A stretch of 64,000 bases of DNA. Origin: Bacteroidota bacterium. GTDB lineage: Bacteria; Bacteroidota; Bacteroidia; Chitinophagales; Saprospiraceae. Positions 54,995 to 64,000 of the stretch are shown in pieces (position 1 is the first letter of the stretch; each line of letters starts with the position of its first letter). The stretch spans positions 45,681 to 109,680 of the forward strand of contig PZPC01000008.1 of assembly GCA_003045895.1 (NCBI GenBank). Direction: 5' to 3'. The notes beneath the pieces are model-generated. The model was not told the DNA's origin, did no database searches, and saw nothing but the letters and a program-made list of their open reading frames with translations. The position numbers and the translations under genes were made by a program.

Positions 54995-56441
54995 TCTCCA
55001 AGGCTATTTCAGCAATCTTCTGCTCCAGCCAGGCCCGGTTAAAAATGGCGTCGGTCTGTTCTACATCTTGCTTGATTTTTTCCAGCGACAGGACAGCACG
55101 CTCCTGGGGAATGTACCCTGCCTGTGCCCGCAGCCCAGCCACCCGACGGGTCAGCCGAAACAAGTGGTAATAACCATTGCGGCGGGAATCGGCCATTAGC
55201 CGGTTGCGCTGCAGGTACTGGCGAAATGACTCCACCAGGGCGTGGAGGGCATCAAATTCATTGAGTTCATAATAGGTTCGCAGGAGCAGCGCTTTGGCGC
55301 CCAGGTTATACCGCAAGTCGCTGTACTCCACCTGGGTGAGCAATTCCAATACTTGCCCGTAATCCCCGACAGCGTGGCAGTAAGCAGCCTTATTGAAGCG
55401 GTAGGCATTTTCAGCTGCGACTGGCGACAATGCTGCCCGTTGCGTTTCAATAAAATCATTGGCCCAGTTCTGCTCCCCCAGCCGCAAAGCCGTTGTGACA
55501 ATGTTTTTGTAGTGCCACTCAATAAGGTAACCGTCTTCGTGCAGCAGTTGGCGGGCCAACTGTTCATTGTAAAGCCGAAAAATTTCGCGTAGAAAGACCG
55601 TTTGATTGCGATTGATGCAGGCGATGCAAAAATTTTGCAGGTAGTTGTAAATCGCTGCTACCTCGGGGAATTGAAACCGATCTTCGTTTTCCTGAAAAAC
55701 AGCCAACGCCCGCCGGTAGGCCACCAGCGTAGCTTGTTCCATCATTTGATAGAGATGGAAGTAGACCTGGATGGCGGGAGCACCCGCATAAGCCGCCGCA
55801 TTCTGGCGCAATTCTTCCAGTACCCCTTCCAGTAGCCGGGCGGAGTAATCGCCTTGCAGAATTTGGCGACGCACCTGTAATTCCAGGGCATCCCGCAGCT
55901 TTTCCAATACGTAATACTGGTCCAGCACGTGTTCTTTTTCGACGAGGCTGTTGTCCTGTTCCCGATTTTCGCGGAGCAAGAAATACTGATTTGCTTCTTC
56001 GGCAAAAGCGATGGCGGTGTGGTAATATTGGGTGTCGCGGGTTTTAATTTTTTCCTGCTCCCGTTTCGATTTCCGCCACTGCCGTTCGTAAGCCTGCCAC
56101 TGTCGGTGCTGACGCAGGGCCTCCAGTAGCCAGCTTTCCTGGAGTTGACTGCCAGCGAGCTGCTCCTGCACCAAAAACTGCTCGGCCAACCGCCAGGCGT
56201 AGGTAAATAAAACCGCTAACTTGGCATTGTCGAAATCCTGACCGGGGAACAGCCTGGCCCAAAGCGATGCTCGACCACAGTTGCTGTCCGTAAATTCAGG
56301 GTAACATTTATTTAAATAAGTAATCAATTGCTGAGTTTCCACGTGCTTATGGTGATAAGGAGAGTGCGAAAACTCCCAAAAGCGGGTCATTTCCTTGCGG
56401 TTAAACGTGCGCAGCAAAGAGATCAAATGGTGGTCTAGCAT
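54972..56441 (-). CDS. 489-residue helical protein of unknown function
   Basis: No signal peptide. The sequence is almost wholly helical, rich in Gln, Arg, Tyr and Leu, with repeat-like helical hairpins (RQHRQWQAYERQWRKSKRE, NKAAYCHAVGDYGQVLELL) in the style of TPR or other solenoid repeats. It starts LDHHLISLLRTFNRKEMTRFWEF, which reads like a short conserved N-terminal motif. The absence of catalytic motifs suggests a scaffold. Its 3' end overlaps the barrel gene by 23 bases. An AT-rich region of 155 bases separates its start from the giant cargo gene that diverges from it. Confidence 0.8.
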   Translation of the reverse strand: MLDHHLISLLRTFNRKEMTRFWEFSHSPYHHKHVETQQLITYLNKCYPEFTDSNCGRASLWARLFPGQDFDNAKLAVLFTYAWRLAEQFLVQEQLAGSQLQESWLLEALRQHRQWQAYERQWRKSKREQEKIKTRDTQYYHTAIAFAEEANQYFLLRENREQDNSLVEKEHVLDQYYVLEKLRDALELQVRRQILQGDYSARLLEGVLEELRQNAAAYAGAPAIQVYFHLYQMMEQATLVAYRRALAVFQENEDRFQFPEVAAIYNYLQNFCIACINRNQTVFLREIFRLYNEQLARQLLHEDGYLIEWHYKNIVTTALRLGEQNWANDFIETQRAALSPVAAENAYRFNKAAYCHAVGDYGQVLELLTQVEYSDLRYNLGAKALLLRTYYELNEFDALHALVESFRQYLQRNRLMADSRRNGYYHLFRLTRRVAGLRAQAGYIPQERAVLSLEKIKQDVEQTDAIFNRAWLEQKIAEIALEISRSPGR

Positions 56442-56559
56442 TTTTATTCAAAAAATAATTGACACAAATTACTTATTATCAATTAGTTAAAAATTTAATT
56501 ATCATTAAAATTCTCAAAAACAGAAATACAAAATACTAGAATTTATTTAATGAATACAG

Positions 56560-56567
56560 CACTTTTG
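56560..56567 (+). promoter_or_regulatory. Putative -7 promoter box for the 1787-residue cargo gene
   Basis: CACTTTTG (one mismatch to TAnnTTTG) 29 bases before the ATG at 56597. An in-frame TTG at 56570 directly after the box is therefore an unlikely start. Confidence 0.35.
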
Positions 56568-56596
56568 TATTGTCAATCAACCAAAATGCTCCCCAC

Positions 56597-59500
56597 ATGA
56601 ACATTCGTCTACTTACCACCTTGTTTTTATGCCTCTGGGTGATGGGGTTGTCCCTGGTGGCACAACCCACCAACTGCCTGTTCTTCGACGATTTGGAGGT
56701 GGGCACAACCTGGGGAATCAGCAGCGGCAACACCCCCGGCCAAACCATCTATAGCGTTCAGGGCACCACCATAACGCTTGGTCTCTACACCAACTTAAAT
56801 GAGAATAGTACTTTTGGCGATGTGACCGTCGCCGCCAACCAAGGATTCGGCACCGACGAACCCTACCTGTTTATCAACAACACCAATCTGGTTTTTGAAT
56901 GGGGCGGACCGGCCAATAATGTCTGCTTTACGGCTTCGCGCAGCGGACTCCCCATCAATTTTGGCATCAACGGCCAGGTTGGCGTATACGAAAGCCTACT
57001 GGACCCCCGCATCGCCACCGATTTTCCCGATTTCGATATTTCCGCCTCGGTGCAGAACAACTTGCCCTCTGATCCCGTGCAGGTATGTATTTTCGGAACC
57101 ATTGAAAGCCTGACGATGGGCGGAATCGAGCAGATTATCGACAATGTATGCGCCGACTATTATCCCAACCCCGACTGCGGTTTCTACGGCCCGGTAATCC
57201 AGGCCTATTGCCTGAACGGGCAATCGGTCAGCCTCGGCATCGATTTCCAGGACATTGTAGGGAACAACGATTTTGTCGATGTATTGATCAACGGCAATCT
57301 GGCAGGCTCCTACCCTATCGCAGCCTTCCCCCTCAACCTCAACAACATCATACCTTCCGGTCAGCAGGATTCCCTCATCGTCACGGTATGCATCAATGAC
57401 ATTCCCGAATGCTGTTACAGCGAGGTCGTCTTTCTGCCCGTATGCGAAGAGACCGGCTGCGTAGGTTTTGAAATTTACGGGGAAGAAATGAGCCATGCCA
57501 TTGCCACTGGCTTCCCTTATGACAGCATTTACTACCGCGAACAAGGCATTACTTTCACCACCATTCAGGTGCAGAAAAACGGCGTTATTTTACCGCCTTC
57601 GGGCACGCTACTGCGCCTGTTAGCGGCGTCCATTCCGGCTTTCACCAACGCCAACTTTGTCAATATTGGCCACCTCGACGCGGCCAGCCGAATCGACTTT
57701 ACGGGCTATTCCGCCCCCGTTTACTCCGTCAGCCTCGATTTCTTTAATCTGGGCCCGGCGGGTAGTGTGCTGAATATTGGCGTCAATGGCCAATCCGTGA
57801 TACAACCCACAGCTCCTTATCAAACGGGGAACGTGAACTACACACTGAGCAATGGCACACGGATTCGCATGACCTATAGCCAGGCCAATCCCAACGAAGG
57901 AACAATTACCATTCTCTCCCAAAACATTACGGAAATTATCGTGGGCGGCGAGTACGTCTCCATCGACAACCTGTGCCTGAACAATGTGGATTGTTCAATC
58001 AGCAACTTAGCCGTTGGTCAATATGCCTGTGAAAATGACGACTTACCTTCTCGTTTTTACCTCCATTTCGAGCACAATGCGCTGGCGCAGGATTCTTTCC
58101 AACTAACCATTAACAATGAACTTTATGGTACTTTTAGCTACAACAGCTTACCGCTAACAAATTTGGAGTTAGCCACGGCGCCCGGTACAGCCGTTCGCTT
58201 CCTGGTGCGCGATATTTACTTTGAAAACTGCGCCGAAGACCTGACCATTGAAGCACATAACTGCGCCAATGCCTGTGCCGATTTTGCGGCTACGACCGCA
58301 ACGGTATACTGTACAGGATTAAATGAATTTAATGTGGGCCTGGTACTTAGCACACCACCAACCTGGCAAACGATCCGGATGACGGGTTTGAGTAATGGTC
58401 AGACCAATGCGGTCGATTATACCAGCCCAAATGGTATAACCCTGAACTTTTTCGGCGAACCCGACCCCGAAGGCTACCGCATCACCGATGAGTTAACGGG
58501 CTGTGAAACCATCCTTCCACCACTTGATATTAATATTAACGACTGCCAGGAATGCGAATTTTTTGACGTCTCCCTCACCCCTACGGCATGTAATCCCAAC
58601 GGCGTTTACCGCGTCGTCGTCGACTTCCAAACCACCCACCCCGACGGTCAGTTCGTGGTAGTGGTAGGTAACAACCAAACCTTTGGCCCCTTTGGCGCGG
58701 TTGACTTCCCCGTAACCGTTGGCTCCATTCTGGGCAGCAACCAGGAACCCACGGCGGTAACCATCATGGAAGTAAATGGGTTTTGCATCTACACGGGAGA
58801 AATAGTTCACCAGTGTAATACCTGTGCCAATTTTTCCGCTCAATTGGACTTTGTGGAATGTATCACGCCGGGGCAAACCATCCAGGTGGGGGTCTTCCTA
58901 ACCGGCATCGATACGGGGGAACCGCTGCGGATTGTCAGCTTGCCGGGCAACCAGGTCATCGAAACCACCTTCCAGGGCAACCCCCTGGTGCTGGAACTTC
59001 CGGCCACCAATACGGGTGAATTAATCATTCAGGCGCAGGGAATCAATTGCGAGGCGATCGTTAGCTATACCACGCCCGAGAATTGCGTGACGAATTGCGA
59101 CAATGCCTTTGCCGTAGTCAGTATCAACTGTGTCGAAGGGCAGCCGCAGCTTATTTTCACCGCCAACGGCCCCGCGGATCAGCCCTTCGTGGTGCGGATC
59201 AATGGGGGAACTTATTCCTTCCTCTACGGGCAAAATGTGTACGTCGTTGACCTGACCATTCCCGCCAATGCCAATAACCGCTACAACCTCCGCTACGCCG
59301 ACGCGGCCACCGGTTGTGTGCGGGAAGTCGGTCTGGACAATCCTTGCCCGGGTGGTGGTGCCTGTAATTTCGCCAACATCTTTGCGGAGCCGTACGCCTG
59401 CGACGGCAACTCCTTCCAGGTAGACATCGAATTTGACAACCCCAATGGCGGCCCACTCGGTTTCTATATTTTCGGCGACGGGATGATCTTTGGCCCCTAT

Positions 59501-61960
59501 GCCTACGGACAAAACTTCTACACCTTTGGCCCATTGAACGGTACCAACACCCAGCATACGATCCTGATCCTGGACATTGCCAATCCGGCCTGCTTTGGCA
59601 ATTACAACTTCAACTACACTTGTAGTACGGATTGCAATATCCAGGAAGTGGTGGCTACCGCATCCGATTGTGATGGCGATTTCTTCAGCGTCAGTCTGGA
59701 TGTAAGCGGTACCAACCTCGGTGAAACCTTCACGGTAGTGGGGAACGGCGCCAACTACGGCACCTTTAGCTACGCCGATCTGCCCATCAACCTGGGCCCC
59801 TTTGCCGGTAATGATGAAACGATTTACGAATTCGGCGTCATTGACCTCCAAAATCCGGGCTGCACCAACTGGACGGAGATCGGCCCCATCAACTGCCGCC
59901 CCTGCGCCATCCGCGACTTCGTCTACGAGGTCGACTGTGCCGCAACAGGCTATGCCCTGACCATCGACTTCATTTACGAAAACCCAACCAGCGACCGCTT
60001 TGCCCTGCTCATCGGCGGCGACGTGGTCGAGTGGTTCCTGTACGAGGATCTGCCCCTGACCCTCCAGAATCTTCCGTTCTCGTTGCACGGCGCCACCATC
60101 CGCGTCGAAGATGTAGACAATGAACTTTGTGGCCAAACGCTGGACTTCGACCTGCCCTGTTGCAGCCTGGGTAACGCCCTGAACGAATTGACCGTAGCAG
60201 CCTGTGAGGCCAACGGCGATTACTACCTTTCCATTGGCCAATTCAATGGCGGCAATCTTTCGGATACCCTGCTGGTAGATTACGCACCAGCAGGTAGCAG
60301 CATCATCGCTACGGTCGCGGTTGCCTATACGGACTTACCCGCAACTGTTGGCCCCCTGATGGGAGATGGAAATACGGCCTATCTCATTGTGCTCCGGGAC
60401 GCCGAACATGAGTGTGCCGTCACGACGACCATCGAACCCGTTTTCTGCGACAACAGCAGCTGTGTCGAGTTCGAGGGCATCAGTGGCGTCTTTGGTCCCA
60501 GCTTCGGATACGATTCCGGCGACCTGATTACCACCGAGAACGAAGTGCGGGTGACCTACCAGCGCAACCCGGCCAGCAATTGTGCCTGCAACGTGTTCGT
60601 GACCGATGGTGACCCCAGCAATGCCTTTGGGGAAGGCCATATCATAGCTACCCAAAACGCCGGTTTGGGCCTGGACTTTACGGGGGTGACGGTAAATTTC
60701 AACACCGTCAACATCGATTTCTACTACCCTGGTGGTGGCCTGACGGTTCGGGTAAATGATGCACCACCGGTTACCGTGGCCAATATTGCGGATCTACCCG
60801 CAGCCATTGGCTTTGGGGTGGCCCTGCAGGTGACCCTAAATCCCAATGACCCCACTTCCGGCATGCTCACCTTAAGCGGAGAAAACATAGACCACATTTA
60901 CTTGTACAGCAACGAAAATGCGGCGTTCGACAACGTATGCCTCAGCCTCGATGATAACGTTTGGCCTGGCGATACCAATGCCGACAACATAGCGAACCAC
61001 ATTGACTTGCTCAGTATTGGCCTGACCTACGGACTCACCGGGCCCAGCCGCCAGGCTGTAACCGACGAATGGGCCGGTCTCATCAGCCAGAACTGGGGCG
61101 AAAGTTTTGCTGACGGCACCAACCACAAGCACGCCGATGCCAATGGCGACGGACAAGTGGATGCCGAAGACCGCCAGGTACTAATCCAGAATTACGGCCG
61201 GGTACACGGAGAGGTGGAGCCTTTCGTTGCGCTCCCGTATACGGATCTGGACCCACCCGTGGTGGTCGACCTGGCAGGAATTGAAGAACTGGCGGCTGGC
61301 GCTGCCTTTCAAATCCCGGTAGTTGCCGGATCGATCGACCAGCAAATAGCAGACATCTACGGCCTGGCCTTCACCCTGCACCTCGATCCGGAGATCTTTG
61401 TCATGAGTTCTTTAGAGATCATCTATCCCACTTCCTGGTTTGGCGAACCCGGCGTCAACACCACCTCTATCCACCAATACTACGGGGACGGGCGCCTGGA
61501 GGTCGCCCTCACCCGTACCGACCACAACAATGTGTCCGGATTCGGTCCTATCCTTTATATCCGGGGGATTATCGACGATATTGCGGGGATTGCGGACATC
61601 CCTACCGAGTTGATCCTGGAGGATGCACTGGGTATTGACCACGACGAGCGACAACTGGCCCTGCGCCCAGGTCGGGCCAACCTGTTGGTCACCAAAACGG
61701 CGGAAAGTATGGATCGGGAACTCCTTCGTTCTTCCTTCGGCATCTACCCCAACCCTACGTCCGGACGGGTATTTTTCCGCAATGCCTACAGCTACGCTCC
61801 TGACCGGGTGCGTGTGTTCAATGCAGCAGCCCAACACCTGGCGACCTTTGAGGATCCAGGTATGAGGCTCGACCTCAAGCAATTGCCAGCCGGCGTTTAT
61901 TTCCTCAAAATACACCTGGAGGGTTACATCTTCACCGAACGAGTGGTGAAGCTGGAATAG
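56597..61960 (+). CDS. Giant modular T9SS type A cargo protein with dockerin-like and cohesin-like regions
   Basis: A 1787-residue secreted protein. Signal peptide ~1-25 (ending LVAQ). Two module types alternate: a longer module (~26-188, ~288-465, ~1290-1453) ending in I/F-D-N-x-C, and a ~90-residue module flanked by cysteines, once at ~190-288 and nine times in tandem at ~465-1290, each with a YGTF/FGPF-like strand and ending C-x(2-3)-C. Residues ~1455-1540 are dockerin-like with two Asp-rich calcium loops (GDTNADN, DANGDGQVDAED); ~1565-1670 look cohesin-like; the last ~75 residues are the type A sorting domain (YPNPTSGRVFF, LPAGVYFLKI). No catalytic domain is seen. Confidence 0.92.
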   Translation: MNIRLLTTLFLCLWVMGLSLVAQPTNCLFFDDLEVGTTWGISSGNTPGQTIYSVQGTTITLGLYTNLNENSTFGDVTVAANQGFGTDEPYLFINNTNLVFEWGGPANNVCFTASRSGLPINFGINGQVGVYESLLDPRIATDFPDFDISASVQNNLPSDPVQVCIFGTIESLTMGGIEQIIDNVCADYYPNPDCGFYGPVIQAYCLNGQSVSLGIDFQDIVGNNDFVDVLINGNLAGSYPIAAFPLNLNNIIPSGQQDSLIVTVCINDIPECCYSEVVFLPVCEETGCVGFEIYGEEMSHAIATGFPYDSIYYREQGITFTTIQVQKNGVILPPSGTLLRLLAASIPAFTNANFVNIGHLDAASRIDFTGYSAPVYSVSLDFFNLGPAGSVLNIGVNGQSVIQPTAPYQTGNVNYTLSNGTRIRMTYSQANPNEGTITILSQNITEIIVGGEYVSIDNLCLNNVDCSISNLAVGQYACENDDLPSRFYLHFEHNALAQDSFQLTINNELYGTFSYNSLPLTNLELATAPGTAVRFLVRDIYFENCAEDLTIEAHNCANACADFAATTATVYCTGLNEFNVGLVLSTPPTWQTIRMTGLSNGQTNAVDYTSPNGITLNFFGEPDPEGYRITDELTGCETILPPLDININDCQECEFFDVSLTPTACNPNGVYRVVVDFQTTHPDGQFVVVVGNNQTFGPFGAVDFPVTVGSILGSNQEPTAVTIMEVNGFCIYTGEIVHQCNTCANFSAQLDFVECITPGQTIQVGVFLTGIDTGEPLRIVSLPGNQVIETTFQGNPLVLELPATNTGELIIQAQGINCEAIVSYTTPENCVTNCDNAFAVVSINCVEGQPQLIFTANGPADQPFVVRINGGTYSFLYGQNVYVVDLTIPANANNRYNLRYADAATGCVREVGLDNPCPGGGACNFANIFAEPYACDGNSFQVDIEFDNPNGGPLGFYIFGDGMIFGPYAYGQNFYTFGPLNGTNTQHTILILDIANPACFGNYNFNYTCSTDCNIQEVVATASDCDGDFFSVSLDVSGTNLGETFTVVGNGANYGTFSYADLPINLGPFAGNDETIYEFGVIDLQNPGCTNWTEIGPINCRPCAIRDFVYEVDCAATGYALTIDFIYENPTSDRFALLIGGDVVEWFLYEDLPLTLQNLPFSLHGATIRVEDVDNELCGQTLDFDLPCCSLGNALNELTVAACEANGDYYLSIGQFNGGNLSDTLLVDYAPAGSSIIATVAVAYTDLPATVGPLMGDGNTAYLIVLRDAEHECAVTTTIEPVFCDNSSCVEFEGISGVFGPSFGYDSGDLITTENEVRVTYQRNPASNCACNVFVTDGDPSNAFGEGHIIATQNAGLGLDFTGVTVNFNTVNIDFYYPGGGLTVRVNDAPPVTVANIADLPAAIGFGVALQVTLNPNDPTSGMLTLSGENIDHIYLYSNENAAFDNVCLSLDDNVWPGDTNADNIANHIDLLSIGLTYGLTGPSRQAVTDEWAGLISQNWGESFADGTNHKHADANGDGQVDAEDRQVLIQNYGRVHGEVEPFVALPYTDLDPPVVVDLAGIEELAAGAAFQIPVVAGSIDQQIADIYGLAFTLHLDPEIFVMSSLEIIYPTSWFGEPGVNTTSIHQYYGDGRLEVALTRTDHNNVSGFGPILYIRGIIDDIAGIADIPTELILEDALGIDHDERQLALRPGRANLLVTKTAESMDRELLRSSFGIYPNPTSGRVFFRNAYSYAPDRVRVFNAAAQHLATFEDPGMRLDLKQLPAGVYFLKIHLEGYIFTERVVKLE

Positions 61961-61997
61961 CGACAGCTTACAACTAATTCCAAAACGTAATTATAGC

Positions 61998-62031
61998 GGC
62001 ACCACTGAATAGGTCAGTGGTGCCTTTTTTT
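61998..62031 (+). terminator. Rho-independent terminator of the giant cargo gene
   Basis: A perfect 11-pair stem (GGCACCACTGA and its complement), loop ATAGG, followed by seven T. Confidence 0.92.
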
Positions 62032-62053
62032 ATCAAGACTAGGTAAAAAGGCT

Positions 62054-62061
62054 TATTTTTG
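62054..62061 (+). promoter_or_regulatory. Putative -7 promoter box for the 151-residue gene
   Basis: TATTTTTG, a full match to TAnnTTTG, 21 bases before the ATG at 62083 and directly downstream of a terminator. No TTG at the usual distance. Confidence 0.5.
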
Positions 62062-62082
62062 TAACAACAAAACCGAAATGTA

Positions 62083-62538
62083 ATGATCAGAAGTCTTTTA
62101 AAACTCGGCCTGCTCTTGTTGGTAGGTATTTTGTTCTACAATTATTTTTTTGGTACGGAAGTAGAAAAAACCCAGTCGAAGGAAATATTTGGAAAGGTGC
62201 GCGATGTGAGTAAGGATGCCTGGGGTTTACTGAAATCCGAGAAATCCAAACTTGACGAAGGCAAGTACGACGGCGCGGTTGACAAAGTGGGAAGTACCGT
62301 AGAAAGCCTGGGGAGCCTGCTGGGCAAATTGCGCACTACCGCCAAAGACCTCAACGATTCTGGTGCGCTGAACCGCCTGAATGAACTGCAAGCCCAACAG
62401 CGGGAATTGGAAACGCAGTTGAAAAACGAAGATCCTGCTACTTACGATGCCAAGGAACAAGCGGAAGTAAAAAGCAAGATTCAATCCCTGCTCAAAGAAA
62501 CCGAACAGCTCATGCTTGACATGGAAAAAGAACAGTAA
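62083..62538 (+). CDS. Membrane-anchored coiled-coil protein of unknown function
   Basis: 151 residues: an N-terminal membrane helix (~5-24, LLKLGLLLLVGILFYNYFF) followed by a charged helical region with a coiled-coil pattern at ~95-150 (LNELQAQQRELETQLKN). A single-pass inner-membrane protein with the coil on one side is likely. It lies 34 bases before the DUF6263-type lipoprotein gene, probably in the same transcript. No function can be assigned. Confidence 0.85.
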   Translation: MIRSLLKLGLLLLVGILFYNYFFGTEVEKTQSKEIFGKVRDVSKDAWGLLKSEKSKLDEGKYDGAVDKVGSTVESLGSLLGKLRTTAKDLNDSGALNRLNELQAQQRELETQLKNEDPATYDAKEQAEVKSKIQSLLKETEQLMLDMEKEQ

Positions 62539-62572
62539 TTTAACACACCAAGACCGCTAAAAAACAACTTAT

Positions 62573-63484
62573 ATGCGCTATTCCTCCTACTGCCTTATCC
62601 TCGTAACCGGTTTTTTGCTGACCAATTGTGCCCGGAAGGTCAACCTGGCCTTTTCGGTACCGGAAAAGATGGACTACAATTACCGGCTAACGAGTACGAC
62701 CCTGTCCCAAACCCAAGTCATGGGGATGGATATGGAGAACAACAGCGAGCAAGTCATGGAGTACAACATTTTTGCGACGGGCAATGACGCGAATGGGAAC
62801 AAGCAGCTCCGTACCCGGTATACCGCCATCCAGATCAACCAAACGGCCATGGGGCAGGAAATGGTCTACGACTCCAAAGACCCGTCCCGCAATACCGAAC
62901 CCAACCTGGAAGCCATCTACGACGCAATGATCAACAAGAGCTTCGATTTAACCTACGGCCCTGACGGAAAAATTATTGAGGCCCAAGGTTTAAACGAATT
63001 AATGGAAGATGTACTGGACAAGGCACCGGCGGAAGTTCAGGAAACCCTGAAAAGCCAACTGGGAGGGGAAGTTATGTTGCAGAGCTTCAAGGCCATGACT
63101 GGCTTTTACCCTGGTAAACCTTTAAAGAAAGGAGATGCCTGGCCCATAAGTAACGACCTGAACTTAGGCGGCATGGCTCTGCAGGTAGATGTGGTTTACA
63201 CCCTGGAGGAAAGTAAGAACGGTGTGGCCAAAATCAGAATCGACGGCGAGATAGCTACCGACCCGGAGGCCCCCGGTATGGATATTATGGGGATGAGCAT
63301 GAAATTTGACCTGCAAGGTACCCAGCAGGGCTATATGTGGGTAAATGAAGCCACCGGCTGGGCAGAAAAATCAGAATTGCTCCAATTGATGAACGGCAAT
63401 ATGCAAATGGACAGCCCCCAGACGGGTAATATGACCATCGGCATGAGCATTACTTCCAACCAGCAATTGGAGCGGATAAAATAA
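62573..63484 (+). CDS. DUF6263-type lipoprotein
   Basis: A 303-residue protein with a lipoprotein signal (hydrophobic 8-17, lipobox LTNC, Cys19). The mature part is unusually rich in Met (VMGMDMENN, MDIMGMSMKF) and has long beta-strand stretches with FYPGKPLKKGDAW near residue 183, typical of the DUF6263 group. Probably anchored in a membrane facing the periplasm; function unknown. A 28-base perfect palindrome follows. Confidence 0.82.
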   Translation: MRYSSYCLILVTGFLLTNCARKVNLAFSVPEKMDYNYRLTSTTLSQTQVMGMDMENNSEQVMEYNIFATGNDANGNKQLRTRYTAIQINQTAMGQEMVYDSKDPSRNTEPNLEAIYDAMINKSFDLTYGPDGKIIEAQGLNELMEDVLDKAPAEVQETLKSQLGGEVMLQSFKAMTGFYPGKPLKKGDAWPISNDLNLGGMALQVDVVYTLEESKNGVAKIRIDGEIATDPEAPGMDIMGMSMKFDLQGTQQGYMWVNEATGWAEKSELLQLMNGNMQMDSPQTGNMTIGMSITSNQQLERIK

Positions 63485-63543
63485 CAGTGTAATTCGTAAA
63501 ATCATTTTCCGCCAAATTACCCCATAAACGCTTGTATACAAAA

Positions 63544-63571
63544 GCAGGAATGGTAGGCCTACCATTCCTGC
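63544..63571. terminator. 28-base perfect palindrome between converging genes
   Basis: GCAGGAATGGTAGG followed directly by its complement, without a loop or T run. As RNA it can fold with a small loop. It lies between the DUF6263 gene and the converging T9SS cargo gene, so a bidirectional terminator is the simplest guess, though a protein-binding site is possible. Confidence 0.5.
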
Positions 63572-63645
63572 AATGAACAATACAAATAAGTGTATTGGCC
63601 TGAAAGTCAATTAAAAAGCCCACCCTAATTCGGGTAAAACAAGAA

Positions 63646-64000
63646 CTATAATTTGCTCAGCCGCAGGGTCCGGATTCCCGCAGCCGTTTGCAGTCGGAAC
63701 AAGTAAATCCCGCCCGGCAAGGTGGACAAGTCCAATGGTAATGATTCTTTTGCGCCAGTGCTCGTCGCATTACGCGTTTGTAGCAAACGACCGTTCAGGT
63801 CGAACAACTGCCAGGTGTAAGCCCCTGCAGTCGTGTTGGTCCAACTGACATCTACCCGTCCATGAGTGGGATTGGGTGCCACGGTTAATTCTGGCAAACT
63901 GGCCACCTCATCCGTACCATTGACCAACGAGAAAACTGGATTGCTGGTAAAACCGTCGCCTTCCAGATCGATCGTGCTGGAGAAGGTGTTGGTACAACCG
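63646..64000 (-). CDS. C-terminal part of a T9SS type A cargo protein
   Basis: The last ~118 residues of a protein whose start lies beyond the right edge; the frame stays open to the window end. The final ~80 residues are a type A sorting domain: VAPNPTHGRVDVSW, QLFDLNGRLLQTRN, LPGGIYLFRLQT and the basic end LRLSKL. The sequence just before it (GDGFTSNPVFSLVNG) is a linker, so no functional domain is visible. This domain directs export through T9SS and is removed during secretion. Confidence 0.88.
   Translation of the reverse strand, partial: GCTNTFSSTIDLEGDGFTSNPVFSLVNGTDEVASLPELTVAPNPTHGRVDVSWTNTTAGAYTWQLFDLNGRLLQTRNATSTGAKESLPLDLSTLPGGIYLFRLQTAAGIRTLRLSKL

Noticed and set aside
56336..56346. 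CACGTG-centred word resembling a parS core
   Set aside because: The flanks do not match GTTT...AAAC and it lies inside a coding gene with one extra base in the left arm.
59021..60241. 406-codon open frame antisense to the 1787-residue cargo gene
   Set aside because: It mirrors the repeated coding sequence on the other strand, has no recognisable domain and no promoter, and the sense frame has clear domains and a sorting signal.

Overview
The window is chromosomal DNA of a Bacteroidota bacterium, most likely from the Saprospiria (Lewinella/Haliscomenobacter type). This is an inference. It rests on type IX secretion system (T9SS) cargo proteins with both type A and type B C-terminal sorting domains, a PorP/SprF-family protein, ParA-ParB-DUF5683 gene order, a DUF6263-type lipoprotein, and promoters of the Bacteroidota kind (TTG, a 17-23 base gap, then TAnnTTTG). 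Most of the window is moderately GC-rich, with one AT-rich island near 35.7-36.4 kb. I see no tRNA, rRNA, CRISPR array, transposase, integrase or prophage gene.

Layout. 0-10 kb: the start of an RluA-type pseudouridine synthase gene, a trans-sulfuration PLP enzyme, a lipoprotein of unknown function, and a leftward folD-prmA pair followed by a 1532-residue exported protein of unknown function. 10-21 kb: two tandem, equally long (1543-residue) T9SS type B cargo proteins with CUB-like, PKD, two P-type and six SprB-like modules, followed by a PorP/SprF protein. 21-26 kb: a LysM-like/amidase cell-wall hydrolase, divergent from ccmB, ccmC (with a large inserted domain) and ccmD, with glutamate dehydrogenase overlapping ccmD by 8 bases; then an Lrp/AsnC regulator. 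27-36 kb: a THUMP-type RNA methyltransferase, a small secreted protein, pyruvate carboxylase, ferrochelatase, surE, a small membrane protein and lpxB. 35.7-36.6 kb: an AT-rich intergenic island with a duplicated translation-start region and a 63-residue membrane peptide. 36.6-50.4 kb: mostly housekeeping genes, namely a PspC protein, M16 protease, YhhQ-type transporter, hscA, nitrilase, YciO, an SDR, rarA, a glycosyltransferase, a VWA protein, a secreted unknown and an FMN reductase. 50.7-55 kb: a UPF0173 hydrolase, parA, parB, a DUF5683 protein and an outer-membrane barrel. 55-64 kb: a 489-residue unknown, a 1787-residue T9SS type A protein built from repeated cysteine-flanked modules with dockerin-like and cohesin-like regions, a coiled-coil membrane protein, a DUF6263 lipoprotein, and the C-terminus of another T9SS type A protein.

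Functional themes are surface-protein export through T9SS (three giant cargos, one partial cargo, one PorP/SprF partner), cytochrome c maturation and haem synthesis (ccmBCD, hemH), envelope biogenesis (lpxB, amidase, glycosyltransferase), central metabolism (pyc, gdh, folD) and chromosome segregation and repair (parAB, rarA). No complete new defence or mobile system is visible. The most unusual items are the modular 1787-residue cargo protein, the twin 1543-residue proteins, the CcmC with an inserted extracytoplasmic domain, and the duplicated start region in the AT-rich island. Several apparent long starts were shortened because a promoter box lies inside the longer frame or because the first codon was TTG or GTG.
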